A DNA stretch of 17,128 nucleotides from Collinsella aerofaciens (GCA_021641225.1 JAJWXI010000024.1:1-17128), one strand, 5' to 3'; counted from the first letter of the stretch, positions 10,701 through 15,471 are shown. Program-made: numbers and translations. Notes: generated by a model from the letters alone, not told the origin.

Positions 10701-13700
10701 TCTCCGGCACCTTCGGCAAGGGCAAGAACGCCGTGACCTTCACGGACGGTAAGGCGACCTTCAAGCTTAAGGACGGTGAGGAGAAGGCCATCACCGGCCT
10801 GCCCGTGGGCGCGCGCTACACCGTGGCCGAGGACGCCGTTGAGGGCTATACGACCACGGTCAACGAGGCTGACGGCTCCAAGGCCGAAGGCGCCGTGACC
10901 GAGGACGGCGCGACCGTCGCGTTCACCAATACGTACGGAACGGCCACCGAGGGTAGAGACGTCTCCACCGCGGGACTCTTCACCAAGACGCTCGAGGGCC
11001 GTGACTGGGCGGAGGGCGACAGCTTCCAGTTCGCGCTCGCGGGCAAGGACGGCGCGCCCATGCCCGAGGGGTCTGCCGACGGCTCCAAGACCGTCAGTGT
11101 GACGGCCGCCGGCACCAAGGCGGGCGATAGGGTCGCCTTCGACTTCGGTCCCATCCGCTACACGCTCGATGACATCAAGGACGCCGGGTTCGCCGAGGTC
11201 GGCGGCAAGCGCGTGCGCGCCAAGACCTTCACCTACACGGTGTGCGAGGCCAGGCCCGATGACGGCTCCGCCATCGCCGGTGTGGCCTACGACGGCCACG
11301 TCGCCACGATGACGGTGACCGTGACCGACGACGGTTCCGGCAACCTCACGGCCACGACGCCCGCGATCGCGCAAGCGAGCGGCGGAGACTTCGTCAACAC
11401 CTACACGACCGAGCTCGACTACTCGGCCCGCGCGGGCGTGCGCCTGTCCAAGACGCTCTGTGGCCGCGCCATGGAGGCGGGGCAGTTCGCCTTCACCGTG
11501 ACCGCCGACGCCGAGACGGCCGCCAAGCTCGGCCTCAAGACCGACAAGGACGCCTACGCCGTGGCCGCGGCTGACGATGGGAAGGCCGACCTGCTCGACC
11601 TCATCGGCGGTGCCGCGGAGGGCGACGTGAAGTTCACCGACGCCGACGCGGGCAAGGTCTACCGCTTCACCGTCACCGAGACCAAGCTCGGCGGCGAGGG
11701 CTACGCCAACGACACCGCGCCGCGCACGGTGACCATCGCGCCCGCCTACGACGCCGCGACGGGCAGACTCACGGTCACGACCGCGGTTGCCAAGGACGGC
11801 GTCGAGGTCGCCCGCAGCGAGGTCTCCACAGCAGATGACGCCATGGCGACGCCCGCGCCCGTGACGGTCGCGTTCCAGAACTCCTACGAGGCCACCGGAA
11901 CGCTCGGCGGCGAGGGCAACGTGGCAATTAATGCCACCAAGACGCTGACGGGCCGCGCCGCGGCGGCGGGCGAGTTCTCGTTCTCCGTCCGCGATGCCCA
12001 AGGTAACGTGGTCGCGACCGCGACCAACCAGGCCTCCGGCGACGGCGAGGCCGCGGGGCTTGCGTTCTCGCCCATTGCCTACACCACCGACGCTCTCGAG
12101 CTGATGGTGGCGGACGGCACCGCTACCAGGGCTGCCGACGGCTCCTGGGTCATTCCCTATACCGTATCCGAGGACGGCACGGACCAGCTGTCCGCGGGCG
12201 TGACGGCGACCGCCTCGAGCTTCGACATCACGGTCAAGGTGGCAGATGACGACAAGGGCGGGCTGGATGTTAGCGTGGTCTACCCCGAGGGCTCCGACGG
12301 CACGCTGTCGTTTGTGAACGGCTACGGCACCAACGAGGCGACGGTCGACCTCGCGGGCACCAAGACGCTGGCGCTCCGCCAGGCCGGACTCGGCCTCACG
12401 CAGGCCGACATTGCGGGCAAGTACACCTTTAAGATCACGCCGCTGGACGGCGCGCCCGCGCCGGTCGACGCCTCCGGCAAGACGGTGACCGAGGCGACCA
12501 ACGACGCCGCCGGCAACGTCGAGCTGGGCCATGTCACGTTTAAGCAGCCGAGCGACCTCGATGACGTCGAGATCGACGGCGACGGCCTGCGCACCAAGAC
12601 GTTTGCCTACCGGGTGAGCGAGTCCGGTTCGGTCGACGGCGTGGTCAACGACGCGACGGCGACGAGGACTTTCACGGTCAAGGTGGTCGAGGACACCAAC
12701 GCGGGCACGCTCGTCGCGGAGGTCCTGCCCGCAGAGGGTACGCCCGAGGGCAAGGGCGCGTTCGAGTTCACCAACACCTACGGCGTGAACCCGACGCCGA
12801 GCTCCGTCACCGACCAGATCAAGGTGAACAAGAAGCTCAAGGGCCGTGACCTGGCCGAGGGCGAGTTCGAGTTCCAGTTGGTCGAGCTTGCCGCCGACGG
12901 CAGCGAGAGCGTCGCGGCGACGGGCAAGAACGCCGCCGACGGCACGGTCGCGCTCAGCCCCGTCACCTACACCACGCCCGGCATGCACAGCTACGAGCTG
13001 CGCGAGGTCGCCGGCACGGCGGGCGGCGTGACGTACGACAGGGCGGCGTACCGCGTGCGCACGACGGCTGCCGACGCCGGAAACGGCACGCTCACCGTCA
13101 AGCACGAGCTGGCGGATGCCGAGGGCAATCCCACGGGCGACGACTCGGTGACGTTCACCAACGGCTACGAGGCCGCGCCCGTCACCCTCAAGCTGGGCGC
13201 CGCCAAGGTGCTCAAGGGCGCCGAGCTCAAGGCGGGCCAGTTTAGCTTTGAGCTCAAAAGCCGGGACGGCAAGGTCATGTCGACCGCCAAGAATGCCGCG
13301 GACGGCAGCGTCACGTTCGATGCGCTGACCTTCAAGCAGGCTGGCACCTACACCTTCACGGTGAGCGAGGTCGACGACGGCCAGGCGCACGTGACCTACG
13401 ACAAGGCGGTGCACAAGATCGTCGTCACGGTGAGCGACGAGGCGGCAGACGGCACCAAGACGGGCTATCTGTCGGCGAAGGTCTCCTACGAGGGCGACGC
13501 CAACATGCCGCCGGTCTTCACCAACAGCTACGCCGAGAATCCCGGGACCCCCGGCACCCCCGAGAACCCCGGCACGCCGGGCGGCGGCTCGGGCGGCGGT
13601 TCAGATAACGGCTCCGGCAGCGGCTCCGGCGGCGGCAGCTCCAAGGGCGGTATGCCCGACACCGGCGACCGCAGCCTGCCGGTTGAGGCACTCGGCGCCA

Positions 13701-13762
13701 TGGTCGGCGTCGGCGCGCTGGCCGTCGCGGGCGGCGCGGTCCTGTACCGCAGGCGCCGCTAG
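1763..13762 (+). CDS. Giant sortase-anchored fibro-slime / pilin-isopeptide-domain surface protein
   Basis: A 3999-residue secreted wall-anchored protein, probably an adhesin or stalk. Residues 1-47 are a signal peptide with a basic n-region, a hydrophobic core (VLAVPLAACALLF) and a cut after ASA. Residues about 48-265 are an Asn/Tyr/Gly-rich region containing NLFDYW and a run of Asn. Residues 266-403 are a fibro-slime (PA14-like) domain with FSGDDDVWVYIDGVLVGDLGG and SFFYLERG. Residues 405-491 and 698-818 are SpaA/Cna-B domains (NGATFELY). Residues 957-1123, 2684-2812 and 2950-3061 resemble DUF5979-type domains. About fifteen pilin-type isopeptide domains (Spy0128/FctA-like) lie at 1126-2422, 2813-2949 and 3062-3928; each has an early Lys, a Glu in a YTVSE-like strand and an Asn in FTNxY, the triad expected for internal Lys-Asn bonds. 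Residues 2423-2683 are two DUF11-like domains. A Pro/Gly/Ser linker (3929-3963), MPDTG (3964-3968), a hydrophobic helix and a RRRR tail complete the sorting signal. No sortase gene is nearby. GC rises strongly towards the 3' end. The ligand is unknown. Confidence 0.93.
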   Translation: MNRACARAREMLKPFGKKTNTAKRALRVLAVPLAACALLFGATSASADQTVPFSNHIVKTVNPTGTTVNLFDYWVVNGDNDKSVNINNNNGNNNTGINKDHQLKFNGGAGTGINKWTGKSAINGCGRLSFVKNTLVNGYPSIKAGTYTSYNTSGTYTDESLAYLFNNDSQVNGKAVYNKVQGLFQLKNGYYVYDSYGSDGNYAVYNSTTNSFDVYDKAGVYKDSVSDANRGQFFPFDSADKVFEEKNSQLSPLKITDGTNDTLNHHFGMSMTTEFVQPNGGKTTKNEDMIFEFSGDDDVWVYIDGVLVGDLGGIHEKATLKINFATGDVHVGHVDNANDPEKTIQDTTIRAMYEAAGADVSNFSINSPNTFSDSTKHTLSFFYLERGAGASNMSLKFNLTTLPSSEVAKVDQNGEAVNGATFELYRSDGPDTEWKKGELVAQGTTKDGGQLILQKSNGSVLSFDEEHNTNHCDYFVLKEVGLPAGYRSSLTSSTNATPGELHLQYKAAASGTGGVVVAPQTTVTTANNEQWTGSRMWLNGGYLAAKETISLSKETKDNKDKPISSGTTFAVVLKRTDKNKSDTDVNAWTAVTGNPLNGYKLCSKHGIEGAVEAAKSADTSVFGVNTKGDYEVTVRSLPGDIEKYAAMMTDKSQSEYTVAVYHTTASSLAEATIGNTSMVKYQTINRQFSTVIHLTNVQNRLFVQKVDDLGKPVNGATFELYQAKDVTGDSPSTYAIKSGAEPYDTVQANGMTYPYDIEGAACFPLDSAKHEPLIKGTYYLRESVSPDGHEINNTITKVIVDDSGVYVDAGEEGDGVLSMSGPGSLIASLAQFGSPDSIDNTLTHIKGKLQSAAVDTNGNLTWGPTSPTDNWMHMRYDRTTQGAKTVLRYVEDGGDRDGQLATIFADTGVNRMALYQEDDSAYIDDASKTRTKLGTLQLNHLFTTATAVQYADRRAARLQVTKTVTADTGLTAPTKDAKGNDLTFTFKFTLPESQEGYEAHVFDASGKAVGNSFRLMNGDTHSIKAGETILVYDLMKGDSYSVSELTTKGEESSGNVLASIVNTVTGSADESVLPAGFSLVSRKAGGEEQSGIGNTITGKIVALEDGKIPASNKLEFTNNYSANPVKNGLSAKKVLEGRNWADGDTFTVQLTADDGVPMPNGAKSKVSTVELTKNSQTQTAGDITYKTATFGDITYTKPGTYTYTIKEVIPGSDAGIDGISYSAASYTATVVVEDNQAGALVVKSVEYRQDRNDAGAGTKTEVADAIFTNRYDAHESNKIIHAQKNLVDNAGTFPLARNAFTFTLKGVGGYADASAVFSLDTFDKNMAVPMPQGTEGNTATVGNNADGTVTWPAISYTAKPDAGRAYVYKFAENPGSIAGMTYDGSVYYAVVRNAKKGAGIQTSVEYYKAAENNSVKQLDENVTPSFTNKYSVDPTSVTLQGQKTVSGRDWNQGESYAFNLAAATDDAGATGLGKTTKQAVTDGAVAIGVNRAVASAPATGRVASFAFGTEAAPTVTFNRAGTFTFNITEDAAQDGQAGMSMDKHTARATVVVTDLDESGNNHTGMLRVSSVTYANTGASGADKVVTDKAAFTNAYHASGTFGGVTVSKTLEGRASTAGQFTFAVTGLWYNGVQTSVDGAEASLSNTAARAGVSGAVVGASGQEKLFARELTEQDLGRTFAYRIHENQPAAAGYTYDTGYTYDTGYTGDAIVLVKVLARENDPAKLYTVTTVLKGAGVTELLGDGADASALTDEKIVELKQKPNTYVRQYDSSDAGATTPTVSFVNRYTASLDYGADGGLQIEKTLTYPKDATIFGSPKSTFRYIVKPADKTSASKVGISTDGKVFETANVEANAPKTVSLVPAGGLTFTQNDAGKTFTYTVSEIDDKATGYTYDETVHTVKAVVADNGDGTLRVTTSVSKQVDGKDELEGQWIYPSDATSTGAATVKFKNTYTVTEAATYTPSVTKVVVGADAPDKFTFAMAAADDATKAAISSKLITGSSMSADNGYAEKEQTKEGLKDGEHYQVDFSKLTFNKPGTYKFAINELAPNSGLGEWKYDQHIYTVTVTVTDEGGKLVARADGATGSEGFIFTNSYQTSTSYELQGGLEIVKTLNGHDLHAGMFGFTVTGEGDASIEKLNKLLRADEGKLTVTNDEPQADGTSHTGILGGLTFATEDADKTFTYKIVENGGGKRGYTYDSTYWMVEIAVKKRRDGSLYTVTTVKHYDANDVEKSRDTKTFGPESGTAKAQVSFTNSYIATGTFEGLAAEKVMDSRDKIEAGQYTFDLYAEKADGSLEKKDEGTTQAGENGTATVDFGKIYFKLGDATSGTDGQTIDLASAVNDGIAIKRHNDDHTTTYSFNLVAKERLTSLPEGVRPVDTSATCRVLLEVTDNNDGTLTPRVTYRDGTENGKIVFHNTRDKVKTIGTVAKPNVDIDGQLLSVGDSYVYTINWVNTAVNADGNLVSADVTVVDELPTGVVFEAFEGEYADKGVASGQSLTWDLGKQPAGSHGSVRVRVKITEDAVKDAQGAVGTVENKATVTVDNKSYTGTTTNYVPKKSESDVQDSTGSGVALGDELTYTIGYKNTEGASATVTITDAVPAGTKFVEFAGDHKDAGSKDNDGNLTWTLADVPAGKEGTVQFKVRVTEDAFKSGGASGDISNQASVTVGNNPAVKTNTTTDEVSDGRLTLSKTVTAAEGITAPNKAFTFKVLLYQADGTTPLAGTFAYAGRPSGTNGTYVSGQIKSGDTIALKAGGSVTVTLPTGAHYEVQEIDSKGELMTSEDGFAVVNKANPQKGTVGQATQVGFTNAYSVESTKVENAFKVQKKISGRNWTTSDAFTMTLTAQGEAPMPKGAKDGVSTIELHKDAQVGNFGTIEYTKPGTYTYVITEQSGDEAALTFSKATYRATVTVTDEGTGKLSAKTKIAQLTDDAGDAVERTVEAAVFTNTAKTGSLTVKKTVVGGDSQREFGFAVTLTDGDGEPVSGTFGKGKNAVTFTDGKATFKLKDGEEKAITGLPVGARYTVAEDAVEGYTTTVNEADGSKAEGAVTEDGATVAFTNTYGTATEGRDVSTAGLFTKTLEGRDWAEGDSFQFALAGKDGAPMPEGSADGSKTVSVTAAGTKAGDRVAFDFGPIRYTLDDIKDAGFAEVGGKRVRAKTFTYTVCEARPDDGSAIAGVAYDGHVATMTVTVTDDGSGNLTATTPAIAQASGGDFVNTYTTELDYSARAGVRLSKTLCGRAMEAGQFAFTVTADAETAAKLGLKTDKDAYAVAAADDGKADLLDLIGGAAEGDVKFTDADAGKVYRFTVTETKLGGEGYANDTAPRTVTIAPAYDAATGRLTVTTAVAKDGVEVARSEVSTADDAMATPAPVTVAFQNSYEATGTLGGEGNVAINATKTLTGRAAAAGEFSFSVRDAQGNVVATATNQASGDGEAAGLAFSPIAYTTDALELMVADGTATRAADGSWVIPYTVSEDGTDQLSAGVTATASSFDITVKVADDDKGGLDVSVVYPEGSDGTLSFVNGYGTNEATVDLAGTKTLALRQAGLGLTQADIAGKYTFKITPLDGAPAPVDASGKTVTEATNDAAGNVELGHVTFKQPSDLDDVEIDGDGLRTKTFAYRVSESGSVDGVVNDATATRTFTVKVVEDTNAGTLVAEVLPAEGTPEGKGAFEFTNTYGVNPTPSSVTDQIKVNKKLKGRDLAEGEFEFQLVELAADGSESVAATGKNAADGTVALSPVTYTTPGMHSYELREVAGTAGGVTYDRAAYRVRTTAADAGNGTLTVKHELADAEGNPTGDDSVTFTNGYEAAPVTLKLGAAKVLKGAELKAGQFSFELKSRDGKVMSTAKNAADGSVTFDALTFKQAGTYTFTVSEVDDGQAHVTYDKAVHKIVVTVSDEAADGTKTGYLSAKVSYEGDANMPPVFTNSYAENPGTPGTPENPGTPGGGSGGGSDNGSGSGSGGGSSKGGMPDTGDRSLPVEALGAMVGVGALAVAGGAVLYRRRR
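2560..2971 (+). other. Fibro-slime domain coding segment (likely adhesive tip)
   Basis: The translation runs from HHFGMSMTTEF through FSGDDDVWVYIDGVLVGDLGG, then HTLSFFYLERGAGASNMSLKF. The D-D-D-V-W-V-x-I-D-G core, the L-G-G-I-H turn and the late F-Y-x-E-R strand are the hallmarks of the fibro-slime family, a PA14-like beta fold with an Asp-rich, possibly calcium-binding, carbohydrate-interacting surface. It is the only non-repetitive recognised domain and sits at the N-terminus, distal to the wall, so it is the best candidate for ligand binding. The function is inferred from fold and position. Confidence 0.75.
2974..3234 (+). other. First SpaA/Cna-B type domain
   Basis: The segment begins VAKVDQNGEAVNGATFELYRSDG and ends YFVLKEVGLPAGYR, the usual start (K-x-D-x-x-G, G-A-x-F-x-L) and end (L-x-E-x-x-P-x-G-Y) of SpaA/Cna-B beta-sandwich domains. 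The K and the E of the LKEV strand fit the Lys and catalytic Glu positions for an internal isopeptide bond; the Asn partner was not placed. Confidence 0.75.
3856..4215 (+). other. Second SpaA/Cna-B type domain
   Basis: The segment begins LFVQKVDDLGKPVNGATFELYQ and includes GTYYLRESVSPDGHEIN. It repeats the NGATFELY block of the first SpaA/Cna-B domain at about 3018-3041. It is separated from the first by about 620 bases of unrecognised, beta-rich sequence. Confidence 0.7.
4630..5580 (+). repeat. Two-domain module, copy 1 (DUF5979-like plus pilin isopeptide domain)
   Basis: The first half starts LQVTKTVTADTGLTAPTK and the second half starts AKKVLEGRNWADGDTF and continues VPMPNGAKSKVSTVEL, ending FTNRY. 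The same pair recurs in the same order at 9811-10608 (LSKTVTAAEGITAPNK, then KKISGRNWTTSDAF and APMPKGAKDGVSTIEL). This looks like an internal duplication of a two-domain block. Confidence 0.6.
5137..9027 (+). repeat. Array of eight pilin-type isopeptide domains
   Basis: Eight consecutive domains of about 140-190 residues begin near 5137, 5581, 6066, 6553, 7132, 7633, 8053 and 8533. Each opens with a K-x-L-x-G/R type strand, has an F-x-F strand, a central G-T-x-x-Y/F-x-I-x-E strand and closes with F-x-N-x-Y. The eighth ends FHNTR, lacking the terminal Tyr. Sequence identity between units is low, so this is an old domain array and not a recent DNA tandem repeat. Confidence 0.75.
6836..6880 (+). 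repeat. Perfect 18-bp in-frame tandem repeat, 2.5 copies
   Basis: Two identical 18-base units, 6836-6853 and 6854-6871, are followed by the first nine bases of a third at 6872-6880. Each encodes G-Y-T-Y-D-T (residues 1692-1706). It lies in the strand after the E of the fourth isopeptide domain, where other domains have only one such G-Y-T-Y-D. Because 18 is a multiple of three, gain or loss of a unit keeps the frame. Confidence 0.95.
9028..9810 (+). other. Two DUF11-like domains interrupting the isopeptide array
   Basis: Two units, about 9028-9429 and 9430-9810, share L-x-x-G-D-x-x-x-Y-T-I-x-x-x-N-T, then V-T-V/I-x-D-x-x-P-x-G-x-x-F, L-T-W-x-L and V-R-V-K/R-I/V-T-E-D-A. This is the DUF11 / conserved repeat domain pattern of bacterial surface proteins. 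The role is probably structural. Confidence 0.7.
9811..10608 (+). repeat. Two-domain module, copy 2
   Basis: It is the counterpart of the module at 4630-5580, with the same domain order and matching blocks (KTVTAxxGxTAPxK, GRNW, PMPxGAK, VSTxEL). Its isopeptide half ends FTNTAKT and so lacks the final Tyr of the usual FTNxY. Confidence 0.6.
10945..13545 (+). repeat. Second array of six pilin-type isopeptide domains
   Basis: Six units begin near 10945, 11416, 11893, 12334, 12793 and 13180 and close with FVNTY, FQNSY, FVNGY, FTNTY, FTNGY and FTNSY. All keep the Glu of the central strand (for example TVCE, TVTE, TVSE, RVSE, LREV, TVSE). Third codon positions are almost all G or C here, unlike the first third of the gene. 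Confidence 0.75.
13652..13759 (+). other. MPDTG cell-wall sorting signal of the giant protein
   Basis: MPDTG (13652-13666) is followed by a hydrophobic stretch of about 20 residues and a YRRRR tail, the classic three-part sortase signal with Met replacing Leu in LPxTG. It is preceded by a PGTPENPG and Gly/Ser-rich linker suited to crossing the wall. Confidence 0.92.
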
Positions 13763-13773
13763 CGATATGGACG

Positions 13774-13808
13774 AGTGGGGCGAATCCAACCGATGGGTTC
13801 GCCCCACT
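13774..13808 (+). terminator. Hairpin terminator after the giant adhesin gene
   Basis: AGTGGGGCGAATCCA (13774-13788) pairs with TGGGTTCGCCCCACT (13794-13808): a 15-bp stem with one G-T pair and a five-base loop, 11 bases after the stop codon. There is no T-run, so it may work with Rho or as a 3' stabiliser. Its right arm ends where the -35 box of the SRP RNA gene begins. Confidence 0.7.
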
Positions 13809-13836
13809 TGCCGTGGCGGGCGGGAGCAGGTAAGAT
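13808..13836 (+). promoter_or_regulatory. Promoter of the SRP RNA gene
   Basis: TTGCCG (13808-13813) and TAAGAT (13831-13836) have a 17-base spacer and would start transcription about seven bases after the -10, close to the predicted 5' end of the SRP RNA. The first base of the -35 is also the last base of the adhesin hairpin. Confidence 0.6.
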
Positions 13837-13850
13837 ATACCGAGCGCCTA

Positions 13851-13955
13851 GCGCGTTCGATGGGTTCGGATGACGACATGTTCCGAATCTGGTCAGGTCC
13901 GGAAGGAAGCAGCCATAAGGAGCCTCTGTCGGGCATCCGAATCCATCGAGTGCGC
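13851..13955 (+). ncRNA. ffs: Small (4.5S-type) signal recognition particle RNA
   Basis: This RNA binds Ffh and its receptor FtsY to target nascent secretory and membrane proteins to the translocon. The conserved apical domain is clear: GGTCAGG at 13891-13897, then the GGAAGGAAGCAGCC block at 13901-13914 with the GGAA tetraloop. The 5' arm (about 13851-13871) and 3' arm (about 13935-13955) are complementary with a few G-U pairs, giving the long single hairpin of about 105 nt typical of the short bacterial form without an Alu domain. TTTTTT at 13961-13966 follows. Exact ends are estimated from pairing. Confidence 0.95.
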
Positions 13956-14094
13956 AGGCGTTTTTTGGTGCCGCGGCTACCCGCGAGTGCCGGCAGGGCG
14001 CTTGGTGTCTCGCTGGTCCTCGGCTTCGCCTGCGGGATCGCTCGACTACCAAGCGCCCTGCCGGCACTCGCGGGTAGCCGACCAAAACCGCCTG
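13955..14094. repeat. Long near-perfect inverted repeat downstream of the SRP RNA
   Basis: A perfect 33-base inverted repeat pairs 13974-14006 with 14048-14080, with a 41-base loop. Outside it, TTTTGGT (13963-13969) pairs with ACCAAAA (14081-14087) past a four-base bulge, and CAGGCG (13955-13960) pairs with CGCCTG (14089-14094). Within the loop GGC-TTC-GCC can pair again, so the whole 140 bases could fold as one rod. The T6 run that would terminate the SRP RNA lies in the left arm. It could be a terminator, a MITE- or REP-like element, or both. Confidence 0.85.
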
Positions 14095-14218
14095 AAGGGT
14101 CACATTTATCTGAATAATTTAATCCCGTGCCTTTTGCTGCTCGTTGGCGTTGTCTGGAGCGCGGTGGCTATGTGGTTCAAGAGGCGGCGGTGCTGTTGCT
14201 TGAATTTTTGCAGTTAAA

Positions 14219-14252
14219 GAGGCCCGTTTCCCTAGGTGGGGAAACGGGCCTC
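14219..14252. terminator. Bidirectional terminator hairpin
   Basis: GAGGCCCGTTTCCC (14219-14232) pairs perfectly with GGGAAACGGGCCTC (14239-14252) around a six-base loop. On the plus strand it is followed by CTTTTG, and on the minus strand by TTTAACTG. It lies 48 bases beyond the stop codon of the minus-strand surface gene and so most likely ends that transcript. The stretch 14095-14218 between the two hairpins holds nothing I recognise. Confidence 0.85.
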
Positions 14253-14300
14253 CTTTTGTCTCTGGGTTTGTGGATTGGCGGAGACAATAGCCGCTGGCAG

Positions 14301-15332
14301 CTATTTTGAGTTCTTGAGGCGGCGTGTGGCTGTGGCGGTTATTCCGAGTCCTGCGGCGGCGATTCCTGCGAGTGCGATTGCGCTCGGCGCTGCGTCGCCT
14401 GTGTTCGCGAGCTTGCCGGCGGTCGTATCTGCTTGCTTGCCGCTGCTCGAGTTCGCCTGCTTGATGGAGCTTGGCGGGGTATTTTTGCCGGTCGCGGACG
14501 AGCCGGTGGGCTGTGTCGCCTCGGCCGGTTGCGCCGAGTTGGAGGGAGGCGTCGTCTCGGTCGGTTGCGTTATCTCGGGCGAGGTGGCCTTGTCTGCCGC
14601 GGCCTTTGCCTCTTCGTATGCCTTGCAGGCGTCGTCATAGGCCGTTTGCGCTTTTTTCAAATTGTCGAGGAGCGCATCTCGCCAGGCTATGAACTGGTCG
14701 ATATGGGCTTTATATTTCTCTGCAGCACGTTCACAGTCATTAACTTGTCTTTCCTGCCTTTCGAGGCGGCCCTTGACCTCGCGGAGCTCCATTTCGCAAA
14801 AGTCAACTCGCGCTTTTTCCGTTACGATCTCTTGGCGCAACTGCTTTATTTGCTGTTTAACAGTTTCGACAAGCTCCTCGTCGCCGAGTGCTTCGAGTTC
14901 CTTAAGCGCCTCAAGTTTCTTGTCTAATTTTACCTGGAGCTCGCTTACCCGGTTGATGGCCTCGTCGTATTTGGCTTGGGCTGCATCGACGTCCGCTTGC
15001 ATGGCGGGAAGGGATTCCCTCAATTCGGCGGCTTGCGCCGCCATCTTGTCGCGGAGCTCTTGAAAACGGGCAATGTCATCATTGAATCTCGCAATTTTCT
15101 CGGGACTTGCGGCGTCTTTTGCGGCCTCGAGGTTTTTGAGCGCTTCCTGCATGGCTGCATACGCTTTTTCCTTTGCGGTGGCCGCATCTTCCGTCTGCAA
15201 GGCAACTGCACCGGTGGGGGAGCTGGTTTCCGCCGCGATCGCCGTTGCGGGGGCGATTCCCGCGACAAGTGCCGCGGAAAGGGCGATGCCCACGGTTGCT
15301 CGTCTTGCTCTTCTTGCGAGAATGTCGTTCAT
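14301..15332 (-). CDS. Wall-anchored coiled-coil surface protein with LANTG sorting signal
   Basis: A 343-residue secreted protein of unknown function. Residues 1-34 are a signal peptide (basic start, hydrophobic ATVGIALSAALVAGIA core, cut near AIAA). Residues about 48-250 are rich in Ala, Glu, Lys, Gln and Leu in heptad-like order with almost no Gly or Pro, a long coiled coil. Residues 251-307 are a Thr/Ser/Pro/Gln linker. LANTG (308-312), a hydrophobic segment (about 316-336) and RRLKNSK form the sorting signal, a variant of LPxTG with Ala for Pro. The start at 15332 has GAGG about eight bases upstream. It is monocistronic, with a terminator at 14219-14252, and divergent from the ABC exporter gene. 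The architecture recalls rod-shaped wall proteins such as M-like proteins, but I see no specific homology. Three Cys sit in the helical part, unusual for such proteins. Confidence 0.88.
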   Translation of the reverse strand: MNDILARRARRATVGIALSAALVAGIAPATAIAAETSSPTGAVALQTEDAATAKEKAYAAMQEALKNLEAAKDAASPEKIARFNDDIARFQELRDKMAAQAAELRESLPAMQADVDAAQAKYDEAINRVSELQVKLDKKLEALKELEALGDEELVETVKQQIKQLRQEIVTEKARVDFCEMELREVKGRLERQERQVNDCERAAEKYKAHIDQFIAWRDALLDNLKKAQTAYDDACKAYEEAKAAADKATSPEITQPTETTPPSNSAQPAEATQPTGSSATGKNTPPSSIKQANSSSGKQADTTAGKLANTGDAAPSAIALAGIAAAGLGITATATRRLKNSK

Positions 15333-15375
15333 CTCGGCACCTCATTTCAAGGGTTGGCGACTCAGCTGGTAGCAC

Positions 15376-15391
15376 TACTGTAAGTATACCA
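15376..15391 (-). promoter_or_regulatory. Extended -10 promoter of the coiled-coil protein gene
   Basis: On the minus strand TGGTATACT (15391-15383) is an extended -10 element (TG-N-TATACT). It gives a start near 15376 and a leader of about 44 bases. No convincing -35 lies at 17 bases, which is acceptable for extended -10 promoters. Confidence 0.5.
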
Positions 15392-15471
15392 AGCGATTGG
15401 CGCGCCGCTGACCGGGCATGCGCACCTCTCCGCTTCTCTGGAAACCGAATCCCATTAGAAATGACGAGTTG

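Noticed and set aside
9176..13414. A 1412-codon open frame on the minus strand opposite the adhesin gene
   Set aside because: It is a shadow of G/C-biased codon use in the plus-strand gene. Its product is rich in Arg, Gly, Val and His with no domain pattern, and the plus-strand frame has signal peptide, domains and sorting signal.
5137..13545. The repeated domains as a CRISPR or simple DNA tandem repeat
   Set aside because: Units are 110-190 codons, in frame and highly diverged at DNA level; they are protein domains.
13974..14080. Invertible promoter flanked by the 33-bp inverted repeats
   Set aside because: The 41 bases between the arms hold no promoter-like boxes, and no invertase gene is nearby.
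13870..14217. A 115-codon plus-strand open frame after the adhesin
   Set aside because: It runs through the SRP RNA and the long inverted repeat, so it is not a gene.
14095..14218. A small gene or tRNA between the two hairpins
   Set aside because: No cloverleaf elements and no open frame with a ribosome binding site are visible.
15300..15332. Twin-arginine export signal in the coiled-coil protein
   Set aside because: Arg-Arg pairs occur in the n-region but lack the S/T-R-R-x-F-L-K context, so a Sec signal is more likely.
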